64,000 bases of DNA from Desulfobulbaceae bacterium (GTDB lineage: Bacteria; Desulfobacterota; Desulfobulbia; Desulfobulbales; SURF-16), in NCBI GenBank assembly GCA_020444175.1, contig JAHLLM010000009.1, positions 78,481 through 142,480 of the forward strand, written 5' to 3'. The stretch's first letter is position 1. Each line of letters opens with the position of its first letter. Shown piece by piece: positions 55,022 through 63,954 of this stretch. A program made the position numbers and the translations under genes. A model generated the notes under the pieces. The model did not search any database. It saw nothing but the letters and a program-made list of their open reading frames with translations, and had not been told where the DNA came from.

Positions 55022-57088
55022 TTACGGGTTACAGTGATCGTAGTAGTTGGTATCAACAAACTCATTGATGCATGCGTCGTTCTGCGTTCCATCAGGATTA
55101 CACGGCTCACAGAGTCCGCGTTCCGGACGATCAATATCATGGCAGAAAGTACAGCCGATTCCTGAACCTTTACCGCTATGGGCATGCATCTGCTCCCAGT
55201 CGCGTTTCAGGCTCTTCTCAGCATGGCACTGGCTACAGACAATTGCCTTGTCAACCGCATCGACAACACCGTTTTTGTCGGCGTCTTTCAAGGCGTAACC
55301 CAATTTATCGAGTTTGGTTTCTATCTCAATCTCAAACTCATTGCGGGCATGATGGCATGTCGTACAGTCAGCCACACTGGCAGCAGGACTTACACCATGA
55401 TTAAGAGCCATTTCCGCTTCAAGATTTATCCATTCATAGGTTCCGGTGTATCCTGCATAGGCTTTGCCGTTTTCAGCGGCCTCATCAAATTTACCGGTCA
55501 TAAACTGCCAGACAACGTCAAAGGGAATCACTTTACCGGCGTCGGCACCGGAGTTCATAACAGCCATATTGGATTGATGACGCTTAATCGGCACCAGCAG
55601 ACTGACTCCAAGGGCATCATTGACATCGCCATTGGCATCAGCTACGAGGTCGAGCCCTGAAATCGGGTCAACTTTAGTCAAAGTCTGGCCCAGCTCATAC
55701 ACATAGCTTGTTCCATCGAAGAAGACATGATCAGGAACAACGTCGGCAACCTTATGTTCCTCGCCGGCCCAGGCGCCCTGGCCATTACAGAGGGCCTGGT
55801 TCCAGTGTGGAGTTGTCCAGTCACGCCAGAGTTCGGTGGCTCCGCCCTTACCAAAGGCCGGGATATGACAGGATTTACAGGATACGCGGGCGACATGGCG
55901 ATCGGGCTCAGCACGATTCCCCTGGGTTGCATGACCACCTGCAGCCATTATAGCGTGACAGTCAACACAGTCTTTCGCATCGCCGCCTTCTGATGGGCGG
56001 AGATCAATACCGCGTCCCGGGATTTTATGGGCTGTTGAGATATGGCAGTCAGCACAGGTCAGTCCGGCACCGCCATTGGCAACCGATGCCAGATGAACAT
56101 CTTCCGCGCTTGAAGGATTCGCCGTTGACAGCCCGAAATCGCCGCGTTTTGTCCAATCTCCGCCGCCTGCTTTGGCGTGGCAGCTCAGACAGGTAGTTGT
56201 TGTCGGACGATGCACGCCGGCAATCAGATCAGATGCCGTCAAACCCGGCATGGCGCCCCAGTTAAACTCAACATAAAAGTCACCGGTCGAATCATCCTGA
56301 TCCGATGGAATATAGGTTCGGGGGGTTCCCTGCCAGTCAACGACATTATAATAATTGGCAGGATCAGGCTCAGCGGCAAATGCCCGTTTGTAGGCATCAT
56401 TATGACAACGCAGACAATCTATGTCAGCTGCGGTCAAATTTTCATATTTACCCAGTGTTGGATGACAGCCAAGACAGGCTGCACCAGCCTGGTTTGGATT
56501 GGGATAGGTACAGAACGTATTAATCTCACTCAGCTTCTGACTATCTCTTGTTGCATTCACTACATCAGGGGCTGGGGTCGCCATCATACCATGCAGGGAA
56601 TTAATAATTTCAGCGCCTTCAAGATTGTGACATTCAAGACATTTAGCTGTTACATCGGCCGGAGTGGTAAAGGTTCCGGTAATATTGTCATGGGGGCCCC
56701 CATCACATACGCCGCCTTCATCCACGCTACCGTCGCAGTTGTTATCCAGCCCGTCGCAAACCTCAGCCGTTGCCCCGGCAAACGGATCACAGGTATCATT
56801 AATCCAGTTGCCATTGGCATCACACGTTTCAATACCGGAATTCCCTGCGCATTCCCCCTGGCCGCATGTCGTTGACTGCGTTTCCCCTTCAGTACAGGTC
56901 GGACTTGAAACCTCTTGACAGGTTCCTTTTTTCCCTTGAATTACCCACTCGCAGTTACTGTCGGCTACACAGGTCGCTTCATCTCCATAATCACAAACCT
57001 GGGGGGGTTTGCCTGCGTTCGCTGAGTTGGGAAACCCCATACCACAAACAAGAGTTGCGGCGCACAGGATTGAATACAGCTTTTTCAT
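55022..57088 (-). CDS. Exported decaheme cytochrome c with N-terminal MopE-like motif
   Basis: 688 residues with a signal peptide (MKKLYSILCAATLVCGMGFPNSANA). Ten CXXCH motifs are present: CLECH, CLGCH, CLRCH, CLSCH, CADCH, CVDCH, CKSCH, CTTCH, CSQCH and CTFCH. A disulfide or metal-binding-type segment near residue 110 (CDGLDNNCDGSVDEGG) resembles the MopE-type repeat. The heme region resembles the octaheme tetrathionate/nitrite-reductase-like family, but I cannot identify the catalytic heme. AGGAGAGG precedes the ATG. Likely periplasmic or surface electron transfer. Its terminators at 54939-55008 suggest a single-gene transcript. Confidence 0.93.
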   Translation of the reverse strand: MKKLYSILCAATLVCGMGFPNSANAGKPPQVCDYGDEATCVADSNCEWVIQGKKGTCQEVSSPTCTEGETQSTTCGQGECAGNSGIETCDANGNWINDTCDPFAGATAEVCDGLDNNCDGSVDEGGVCDGGPHDNITGTFTTPADVTAKCLECHNLEGAEIINSLHGMMATPAPDVVNATRDSQKLSEINTFCTYPNPNQAGAACLGCHPTLGKYENLTAADIDCLRCHNDAYKRAFAAEPDPANYYNVVDWQGTPRTYIPSDQDDSTGDFYVEFNWGAMPGLTASDLIAGVHRPTTTTCLSCHAKAGGGDWTKRGDFGLSTANPSSAEDVHLASVANGGAGLTCADCHISTAHKIPGRGIDLRPSEGGDAKDCVDCHAIMAAGGHATQGNRAEPDRHVARVSCKSCHIPAFGKGGATELWRDWTTPHWNQALCNGQGAWAGEEHKVADVVPDHVFFDGTSYVYELGQTLTKVDPISGLDLVADANGDVNDALGVSLLVPIKRHQSNMAVMNSGADAGKVIPFDVVWQFMTGKFDEAAENGKAYAGYTGTYEWINLEAEMALNHGVSPAASVADCTTCHHARNEFEIEIETKLDKLGYALKDADKNGVVDAVDKAIVCSQCHAEKSLKRDWEQMHAHSGKGSGIGCTFCHDIDRPERGLCEPCNPDGTQNDACINEFVDTNYYDHCNP

Positions 57089-57733
57089 TTTCCTCTCCTA
57101 GTTCAAAGCTATCAAGTCTTTTCAACTTTTAAGCATTATTAAATTGATGGCGGTCAATAATCTGAATGCAGCTTTTTTCTCTTCACCTCCTTTTTGATTA
57201 AGGGTCCTGCATTTTTACAATTCGTTGCGGCATGGGCCTATTCCCGTTAGCCAAAGAAAAATGAAACTCATTGAGAGAAATTTTCAATCCAGACACTGTC
57301 GTTTACTACATCGTGGGACGAGAGTTGCCACATCGTAGTGCAAAAATAGGGCCAAAATACACATCCAAAGACACCTGACCGAAACTATGTAAATAACTTT
57401 TTAAAATATAAGGAATAATTTACCAATACCGCCACACACAACCTATCAAATGGGCACATCAACTCAAAACCCGAACTTCAAAAAAGGGGCACCTCACCCA
57501 ATACACAAAAGCCACGATGGGCAATTAGCCCTCGGAAAAACTACGGACACAGAGCCCCTAGAATTTGTTATAGCAATGCAATGATTTCATGGTGCAGAAT
57601 TTTGAGAAGAGGATGGTCAAAAAAGAAGGAAGAGAAAATAACTCTTTCTCAAAAAAAGGAATTTGGAGGAATTTGGTGGGAATTACAGTCGCCAGAATCA
57701 AGGCACGAAAGCTACGAATTTGCTGCGCACAAA
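57089..57733. other. Long intergenic region upstream of the decaheme cytochrome gene
   Basis: 645 bases. No supportable gene on either strand: the open frames here are short or antisense extensions. It contains an imperfect stem near 57306-57339 (ACTAC-ATC-GTGG and CCAC-ATC-GTAGT). The cytochrome promoter should be in the first 150 bases, but no clear consensus was found. Confidence 0.6.
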
Positions 57734-58312
57734 TCAACGTCGCACTGGGCGTCTATCAGGGACAAGCATACGGGTTATTTTTCCCGTATTCCAGTCATCA
57801 GTCACATAAAGCTCACAGTAGCACGATCCGTACTCTTTAATATCGGCTTCCCTGTACTCACAGGGACATATGATATCCTTATCCTTTTGCCGTTTGCTGC
57901 TGGCCAGCCGGCAGGGGCAGGCCATATAGCCGTATCGATCCTTGTTGGTCAAAAGGGCGCGCAGCAGTTCAAATGTTTTTTCCCTGTTTGCGTTAAAACA
58001 ATAGCCTCTGGGCTCCTGAATTTTTTTCAAATTATCGTACAGCTCGTCAACCTCGGTCCGTATGCCAAGTGTTTCCTTGATTTCCTGGACCATATAACCG
58101 GTAATAACCTTTTCATCGATCAGAAGAGTGGGAAAAGAACAGCGCGGATTAATTTTGCCCAACTCATCAAGCAGCTCCTCCTTCTCCTTATCCGGCAGCA
58201 TATCTGCATCAATAAAATCGTGATCAACTTCAAGATCAGCAAGCATCTTTTTGATTGCGGTACAAAAGGCACAGGTGGTCAGGCTATAGAGTTTTACTTT
58301 TGGGGAGGGCAT
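57734..58312 (-). CDS. Glutaredoxin fused to ferredoxin:thioredoxin reductase catalytic domain
   Basis: 192 residues from the ATG at 58312 (MPSPKVKLYSL); a TTG at 58339 is possible. Residues 1-80 are a glutaredoxin-like domain with CXXC C14/C17 (TTCAFC) and a cis-Pro motif SFPTLLID. Residues 100-192 are an FTR catalytic-chain-like domain with the three paired motifs CPC (132-134), CPC (149-151) and CYC (164-166) of the [4Fe-4S]/disulfide centre. The last is normally CHC, so the His is replaced by Tyr, and spacings (14 and 12) differ from the plant-type 16 and 8. It may take electrons from a ferredoxin to reduce its own glutaredoxin domain or a partner. Confidence 0.92.
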   Translation of the reverse strand: MPSPKVKLYSLTTCAFCTAIKKMLADLEVDHDFIDADMLPDKEKEELLDELGKINPRCSFPTLLIDEKVITGYMVQEIKETLGIRTEVDELYDNLKKIQEPRGYCFNANREKTFELLRALLTNKDRYGYMACPCRLASSKRQKDKDIICPCEYREADIKEYGSCYCELYVTDDWNTGKITRMLVPDRRPVRR

Positions 58313-58384
58313 ATTCTCTTGATCCTCGACTGTCTTCAATTAAATAAAAATATGATTACCTTTCAATCTTCAGCCCTTTTATAC

Positions 58385-58456
58385 GTCATTCCCGCGAAGG
58401 CGGGAATCTAGGCGGACTAGCCAACTACTCTGGATTCCCGCTTTCGCGGGAATGAC
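58385..58456. repeat. REP-like inverted palindrome pair
   Basis: GTCATTCCCGCGAAGGCGGG (starting 58385) followed by AATC, and ATTCCCGCTTTCGCGGGAAT then GAC (to 58456), in inverted orientation around a 24-base spacer. Each arm is itself a GC-rich hairpin. This type of repeat is common in many proteobacterial genomes. Confidence 0.88.
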
Positions 58457-58690
58457 TTCTGTGTAGACAGTATTTTTTGAATTATTAAGGCATTACAGTA
58501 CCTGCTGCAAGACTGGGTGAGTTTCAGTGGTAATCACAAATAAAAATAAGCTTTTCAGACAATACCCCCAATCATACACAGTTCAATGTATCCAGGTAAA
58601 ACAAAATAGAAAATAACTGCGTTTCCAGCACTCGTGTCCGGTTAAGAAATTGCAGTAAGAAATGTGTCTTTCCTGTGGTATATTGACCCT

Positions 58691-58773
58691 CGTTCCCACG
58701 GTCCACCGTGGGAACGCATATCAATTTGCCCCTGGAGCTTCATGTATAGGTTCCCACGGAGACCATGGGAACC
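58691..58773. repeat. Two adjacent GTTCCCACGG-type palindromes
   Basis: 58691-58716 is CGTTCCCACGG-TCCA-CCGTGGGAACG, perfect 11-base arms. 58749-58773 is GGTTCCCACGG...CCATGGGAACC with one mismatch. They recall a widespread intergenic palindromic repeat. They lie between the Grx-FTR and methyltransferase genes. Confidence 0.8.
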
Positions 58774-58838
58774 AGAAGTTTAAACTCCGGAGATACTGCT
58801 GTAAAATTCTAACCGGGCATTGCTGCATTTTCAGAGAG

Positions 58839-59462
58839 ATGTTGAAAAAGAAAGAACAAATAAGCTACACTGCTCAAATGCCGTTTCACGAAAGATACAG
58901 AACAGGAAACACGCCCTGGGAAATTCACAGGCTGGATCACAATCTCATCAATATTGTGCGAAATACCCCCATTGCTCCGTGCAAGGCGCTTGATGTCGGC
59001 TGCGGCAGGGGCAACAATGTTATCTGGCTGCAGCAACAGGGATTCCATGCCACCGGCCTTGACAAAATTGAACTCGCCATTGATCATGCCAGGCAAAAGG
59101 CCGGCAACGCCAGGGTCGATTGCGACTTTCATGTGCTGGACTTTTTCGGGAACGACATTCCGGGCGCCCCGTATGACTTTGTTTTTGATCGGGGGTGTTT
59201 TCACCATTTTCTGGAATATGACAAACTGTACCAGTTTGCCGAAAAGGTTGCCGGACTGCTCAATGATGACGGGCTGTGGCTTACGCTGACCGGCAACGCA
59301 GACGAAACAAGAAAGAGACCGGGTCCGCCCCAGCTCAGCGCCCGACTCATTGTCAATGCCGTTGAACCCTTTTTCAAAATCCAGTCACTTGTTGCCAACC
59401 ACTTTGACACGGATCAGGAAATTCCGGCAAAGAGCTGGGTCTGCCTGATGAGGAAAAGATAG
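58839..59462 (+). CDS. Class I SAM-dependent methyltransferase
   Basis: 207 residues from the ATG at 58839; the frame opens at 58662 but that part crosses repeats, and a second ATG at 58878 (MPFHERYRTG) is a good alternative since the family usually begins near this motif. SAM-binding motif ALDVGCGRGNNVIWL, acidic residue in ATGLDKIELAI, and FVFDRGCFHHFLEY are typical of the thiopurine S-methyltransferase-like group. The substrate is unknown. It precedes rppH by 1 base, suggesting coupling. Confidence 0.85.
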   Translation: MLKKKEQISYTAQMPFHERYRTGNTPWEIHRLDHNLINIVRNTPIAPCKALDVGCGRGNNVIWLQQQGFHATGLDKIELAIDHARQKAGNARVDCDFHVLDFFGNDIPGAPYDFVFDRGCFHHFLEYDKLYQFAEKVAGLLNDDGLWLTLTGNADETRKRPGPPQLSARLIVNAVEPFFKIQSLVANHFDTDQEIPAKSWVCLMRKR

Positions 59463-59463
59463 C

Positions 59464-59931
59464 ATGAACCTGCCAGCGCAATATTTCCGGGCCAGTGCCG
59501 GTGCTCTTATCATGAACGACAAAAAACTGACTCTTGCCTTTGAACGTGCCGATATCCCCGATGCCTGGCAATTGCCCCAGGGCGGCTTGAAACAGAACGA
59601 AGAGCCTCTCCAGGCGGCTTTAAGGGAGGTAACCGAAGAAACCGGAATACCGGCACCCTCCCTGACACTTCTGGAAGCGTATCCCGAGCCCCTTGTCTAT
59701 GAACTGCCCAGCCACATGCAAGATCAAAGGACAGGGCGCGGACAGGTGCAATACTGGTTTCTTTTTCTGTTTTCAGGATCGGACGAGATTATTAATGTTG
59801 ACCTCTGTGGTGAAATGCGCTCCTGGAAATGGCTCCCCTTTCAAACCCTGCTTGAGTCGGTGGCTGACTTCAGAAAACCCGTTTACAGTCGATTAGCCCA
59901 TCATTTTGAAGCGTTTCTTACCCGAAAGTAA
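59464..59931 (+). CDS. rppH: RNA pyrophosphohydrolase-like Nudix hydrolase
   Basis: 155 residues. A complete Nudix box: GGLKQNEEPLQAALREVTEETGI (GX5EX7REUXEEXGU). Flanking sequence (YFRASAGALIMNDKKLTLAFERADIPDAWQLPQGG, and LVYELPSHMQD, GQVQYWFLFLFSG) fits RppH. It removes pyrophosphate from triphosphorylated mRNA 5' ends; a diadenosine polyphosphate activity is the alternative. Two bases after the methyltransferase stop. Confidence 0.92.
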   Translation: MNLPAQYFRASAGALIMNDKKLTLAFERADIPDAWQLPQGGLKQNEEPLQAALREVTEETGIPAPSLTLLEAYPEPLVYELPSHMQDQRTGRGQVQYWFLFLFSGSDEIINVDLCGEMRSWKWLPFQTLLESVADFRKPVYSRLAHHFEAFLTRK

Positions 59932-60082
59932 GACCTTTCCCAGACTTATGCCCATATTCATTTGTCTTTCCCTTCCTGAAGGATTATTGTAATACAATGT
60001 GGGGCATCGTAAATTGCAAGAGATGAGATGAAGAGTATAATTTAATTTATGCGTTATTCAACTGAATGAAGGAAGTGCGCTG

Positions 60083-60493
60083 ATGGTTGAACAAAGAAAG
60101 AAGAAGCGCTTCACACTGAAAAACAATCCCCTTGTCATTCATTCATATAAAATAGGCAATATTAAAAATATCAGCCTGGAAGGGCTCTGCTGCTCCTGTC
60201 TGAATGACCAGTTCGAACCTCATTCCCAAAACAGTATTGATATCCGCTGCCACAGAAGCTCATTTCATCTGCAGAACATAGAAATAAAGATTATTCAGAC
60301 CGAAGTTGAGCACAGCCCGCTTTTTTCAGAATTTTACATGCGCAAGTGCCACATCCTGTTTGAAAAACTGACTGATGAGGAAATGGAGAAACTCGCTCAA
60401 TTTATTGCCGACAATTCCCTGGCGGAATACACTGCTGAGAAAAAAATACCAGAAAAAGCAGACCAACCGTCAGACCTGAATCACAGCGCTTAA
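60083..60493 (+). CDS. PilZ-domain protein (c-di-GMP effector)
   Basis: 136 residues. The two c-di-GMP-binding motifs are present: RKKKR (R5 and R9, RxxxR) and NISLEG (N29 to G34, [D/N]xSxxG). The remainder has PilZ-like strands, ending in a helix (DEEMEKLAQFIADNSL) and a disordered C-terminal tail. A stand-alone PilZ protein transmits c-di-GMP levels to a partner. It converges on the radical SAM gene with a 7-base gap. Confidence 0.88.
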   Translation: MVEQRKKKRFTLKNNPLVIHSYKIGNIKNISLEGLCCSCLNDQFEPHSQNSIDIRCHRSSFHLQNIEIKIIQTEVEHSPLFSEFYMRKCHILFEKLTDEEMEKLAQFIADNSLAEYTAEKKIPEKADQPSDLNHSA

Positions 60494-60500
60494 TTTTTTA

Positions 60501-62831
60501 TCACATCTTGGCCGCCATCATTTTCACCTGGCTGTCCAGAAGCCTGTTCATGCGTCTCAAATAGCGTTCAACAGGAAGCTGCTGCAGGGAGGCAAGATTG
60601 ACCCGTAAATTCATGGTTTGCAGACTGGTGGCGAGCCGTGGATCATTCCCTATTTCTTCAGCCTCATCAAACTGCTTCAACTTGATATGGGCCTTGAGTC
60701 GTTGGTTTTCCATCTCCGCACTTGAGTCCGCCGCCTTTTCCAGAAACTCCAAAGCCTCTTCAGCCAGTTCATTTGCCAGCAGTACTCTGCCGGCATGCCC
60801 CATGACAGAAGGTTCCTGGGGCAGGGAATAGGTCAGATCCAAAGCCTTTTCCTTAAAGCCGAGCTTCAGGTAATAGTTGAAAAGGGCCATCACATGGGGA
60901 AGATTCCCTGTATAACTGTGAAGCAGGGAGTCGCGCAGCACCATGTAATAAAGATTTTCATTGTGCTTTTTAAGGTTAAACAGGTCATCGAATCTGTACA
61001 TGTTGCGGGGCGTTTTTTCTGCCACGGCTTCAACGCTGTCATAAACAACGGGTTCAAGCACCTGATGCAGGTAAACCTGGAAAGAGACCTTCTGCCCAGC
61101 CAGTCTTTTATTGCCGTAATCAGCAGGGAAAACCACGTCAAACTGGCTGGCACTGCCCGCTTTCATCCCGCGCATCTGTTTTTCAAAATCGGCCAGAAGC
61201 TCACTGCTGCCCAGAGTAGCCATATTGAAATGACACTCTGTCTCAGGAACAACCACACCTTCAAGCATGCCCTTGCAGTCAAAAATGATCCGGCATCCGT
61301 TCCGGGCAACGGCGCGGCGCTTCGTCTTATAGCCAATGAAAGGACTTTTCAGAAATTCTGCAACCTCAGGGTCATTGCCGAAATTTTGCTCCAGGCGCAG
61401 GAGACACTGCGCAGCAGGTCCGCACTCATCAAGATACATATATATGCGGGCAAGCATCATGTCCGCTTCAGAACGACAATCAAGATATTTCTTATGGCGA
61501 GTGATAAATCCGGCAATGGTAAAAAGATTCGTGCCGCTGTCGATGTCTTCTGTAAAATCCTTACGATTCAGTCGCCAAATAACACTCATCTGGCGAATTT
61601 CTTCTTCCGACATGCCATCGGTTTGAAAATCACGGCACAGGCTCTGATAGGCGGGTTTTGTTATGGGCAGGGCACTGATGCCATGCCGTGCCGGATCGTC
61701 ACTAATCGGCGTTCCGAAAAAAACATGGAGCTGCTGGGAGATCGAGTTGCCGTCAATGTCAACATTATGCTGCTTGACAAAATCAAGGGTCTGCTGGGCA
61801 TTTTCCAGTGTCTCGCCGGGCAGGCCGAACAGAGTGAACAGCTCCACATTAATTCCGGCATCCTGGGTAAGCCTGATGGCTTTTGACATCCTGTCCAGCT
61901 CTATTCCTTTCCTTATTTTCTTCAGGGTGCCGCCATGGGCGGATTCCAGCCCAAAGGCAAGGGTGTGCGCCCCGGCCCTTTTCAACAGAGCAAGCAGTTC
62001 GGCATCTACCAGATTATAGCGGGTCTGGCACCAGAAGGTTGCACCGGGCACCTTGTCAATTATGGCCTCCAGAAATGTCTCAAGGCGGTCCCGAGAGTAG
62101 GCAAAATTGGGGTCGGCAAACCAGAAATCATTGACACCTTTTCGCTGCAGACTCTGCATCTCGGCAATAACCCGATCCACGGAATGAAAGCGCACTCGCC
62201 TGCCGCAAGCCCGCGGGGTATAGCAGAAGGTGCAGGAAGAAGTACAGCCTCGGGAGGAAAGCAGAATCGCCCTGCTTTTTCCCCGGCAGTCAATGGTATC
62301 ATCAAGGTAAGGGGAGGGAAGATCATCCAGACTTTCAGATCCGAAATTCCATGCTGTTTCCACGATGGAACCATTTTCCCGGCAACATATGCCGGGCACG
62401 TCCGTCAAAGGCCGGCCTGCTGCCAGGGCATCGGCAATTTCAACCATCACGGCTTCCCCCTCGCCCCGGCACAAAACATCCACCTCATCCATCTGCTTCA
62501 GGGCCTCAGCGGGCATGAACGTTGTCTGGGGACCGCCGAGCACCACAGGAATTTGGGGATCGATTTTTTTTGCCAGAGCGGCCCAGGCCCGAACCCTGTT
62601 CATGTTTTTTTCGTAAACCGAAAACCCTATGGCCTTTGGCTTATGTTCCTGAAAGCAGGTATTGAACAGATAGGGAGTCAGGGGCCGATTCTTGTAGTCT
62701 CCAAGAATCTTGCCGCTGTAGCCGTGTTTTTTCAGTTTTGACAGGACATAGCCCTGGGACAGGGGGATAGCATCGGGACTTTCAAAATCAGCCCATTCAT
62801 TGATATGCATAAAAAGAAAATTTTCAGACAT
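60501..62831 (-). CDS. B12-binding-domain radical SAM protein with extended C-terminus
   Basis: 776 residues. The N-terminal cobalamin-binding-like domain (about 1-140: HGYSGKILGDYKNRPLTPYLFNTCF, VLGGPQTTFMPAEAL, VLCRGEGEAVMVEIADALA) is followed by the radical SAM core with the cluster motif GCTSSCTFCYTP (CxxxCxxC). Typical radical SAM strands follow (WCQTRYNLVD, HTLAFGLESAHGGTLKKIRKGIE, ELFTLFGLPGETLEN). The C-terminal 350 residues, with helical TPR-like repeats near the end (VLLANELAEEALEFLEKAAD), are unrecognised. The substrate is unknown. No operon partner. Confidence 0.9.
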   Translation of the reverse strand: MSENFLFMHINEWADFESPDAIPLSQGYVLSKLKKHGYSGKILGDYKNRPLTPYLFNTCFQEHKPKAIGFSVYEKNMNRVRAWAALAKKIDPQIPVVLGGPQTTFMPAEALKQMDEVDVLCRGEGEAVMVEIADALAAGRPLTDVPGICCRENGSIVETAWNFGSESLDDLPSPYLDDTIDCRGKSRAILLSSRGCTSSCTFCYTPRACGRRVRFHSVDRVIAEMQSLQRKGVNDFWFADPNFAYSRDRLETFLEAIIDKVPGATFWCQTRYNLVDAELLALLKRAGAHTLAFGLESAHGGTLKKIRKGIELDRMSKAIRLTQDAGINVELFTLFGLPGETLENAQQTLDFVKQHNVDIDGNSISQQLHVFFGTPISDDPARHGISALPITKPAYQSLCRDFQTDGMSEEEIRQMSVIWRLNRKDFTEDIDSGTNLFTIAGFITRHKKYLDCRSEADMMLARIYMYLDECGPAAQCLLRLEQNFGNDPEVAEFLKSPFIGYKTKRRAVARNGCRIIFDCKGMLEGVVVPETECHFNMATLGSSELLADFEKQMRGMKAGSASQFDVVFPADYGNKRLAGQKVSFQVYLHQVLEPVVYDSVEAVAEKTPRNMYRFDDLFNLKKHNENLYYMVLRDSLLHSYTGNLPHVMALFNYYLKLGFKEKALDLTYSLPQEPSVMGHAGRVLLANELAEEALEFLEKAADSSAEMENQRLKAHIKLKQFDEAEEIGNDPRLATSLQTMNLRVNLASLQQLPVERYLRRMNRLLDSQVKMMAAKM

Positions 62832-63215
62832 GGGAGCACCCTTTTATCTCGACACGAGAATCATTTTCCACGTATGAAGAAACAACCGGGATGCTGAACA
62901 AGAGATTAAAAAAAAGGTCATTCCTAAACAGCATCTTAAGAAGTTGCTCTTTTCTAAAGCACGCAACCTGCGACCTGTGGTGAAGAAACCAGCTCAGGAA
63001 GTGGCCTGAAAGGGCTCCCGGCGAGCTGCATCAAGCATGTGCATAAACGTCTTCATATCAAAAAATCACAAAAATATATTTTTTCAACAAAAAATTAAAA
63101 TTTGCGTTTTTTTCAACACGAAAACTCCCCTTAGGCGGGAGAGAAAAAAAGGATAAGTACGGAGGCGAAATGTGGGAAGCAGAGGTCCGACTCCCATGAT
63201 GCCATTACAGATTTA
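62832..63215. other. Intergenic region
   Basis: 384 bases, with A/T-rich patches near 63060-63110 and a small hairpin CTCCCC/GGCGGGAG near 63125. No gene is supported. Confidence 0.6.
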
Positions 63216-63698
63216 TCATATGTGCCGCTCAAGCTGCTCACCCTGATCAACCTGTTGCGGCTCATCTTTTCCAAGCTGCTCCAGCAATTCCTCAAACTCT
63301 TTCAGAAACTTCTGCAGGGTCTGGGTGGACATGTCTTTTAACCCGGCATATTCGGTTTGCAGTTTATGCAGGAAAAGCTGGAGTTTTTCTTTTTTATCCT
63401 TTGAAAGCCCTTCATAGTTCTTGTCAATCCAGTCTGCTATGTAATCAACCGCAGATTTCAGCACCCTCTGGCTCATACCGGAAAGGTCCTTAAACAGGGC
63501 TCTGAAGTTTTCGCTTAACTTTAAGGCATCTTCCTTTAATTTCTGCTTTTCCTGGGGATCAATCAAGGCAGGGGATTTCTCCATTTCAGCAGAAGAGGAA
63601 GCAGAGGGGGTCAGCGGAACGGTATCAGAAGACGATAAAGCCTGACTGGGAATAATAAAAACAAACAGAAGAACCGATAACATAATACTATTTTTCAT
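63216..63698 (-). CDS. Exported coiled-coil protein of unknown function
   Basis: 160 residues from the ATG at 63698 (GAGG about 8 bases upstream; an earlier TTG is less likely). Signal peptide ends near residue 22 (SQALS). The mature chain is highly charged and helical, including EKQKLKEDALKLSENFRALFKDLSGM and LLEQLGKDEPQQVDQGEQLE, so a coiled coil is likely. Probably periplasmic. No family recognised. Confidence 0.8.
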   Translation of the reverse strand: MKNSIMLSVLLFVFIIPSQALSSSDTVPLTPSASSSAEMEKSPALIDPQEKQKLKEDALKLSENFRALFKDLSGMSQRVLKSAVDYIADWIDKNYEGLSKDKKEKLQLFLHKLQTEYAGLKDMSTQTLQKFLKEFEELLEQLGKDEPQQVDQGEQLERHI

Positions 63699-63792
63699 TT
63701 CCAATCCTCAGAATATCACTTTTAACCTACTGTCATGACAAATGCCTTTTGACGCATGCTATAGGTCGGAACCCCCTTCCCGACACTGAAGA

Positions 63793-63812
63793 GTCGCCAT
63801 GGGCATGGCGAC
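63793..63812. repeat. Short perfect inverted repeat
   Basis: GTCGCCATG and CATGGCGAC, 9-base arms with 2-base centre. It may be part of a REP-like element. Confidence 0.7.
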
Positions 63813-63904
63813 CTACACGACAATTGAAGCTTGACATGACACTACGGACATTTTTCCACAACAGTGGAAAATATAATGCCGACATCAAAAACCTGCCATT
63901 TTTT

Positions 63905-63954
63905 TATCTATTCAGCGAGGGCTCGAAATGGGCCTCAACTCCAGACCGTAACTT
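63905..63954 (+). repeat. Dispersed intergenic repeat family 1, copy C
   Basis: TATCTATTCAGCGAGGGCTC, then GAAATGGGCCTCAACTCCAG and ACCGTAACTT. Two mismatches to copy B over 50 bases. Confidence 0.9.

Noticed and set aside
57306..57339. Imperfect stem upstream of the decaheme cytochrome gene
   Set aside because: Symmetric internal loop of three bases; no evidence of function beyond chance.
57581..58411. A 276-codon plus-strand open frame
   Set aside because: Antisense to the Grx-FTR gene and ends inside a REP-like palindrome.
60795..62741. Long plus-strand open frames opposite the radical SAM gene
   Set aside because: Complementary to the supported gene, no recognisable domain, no SD.
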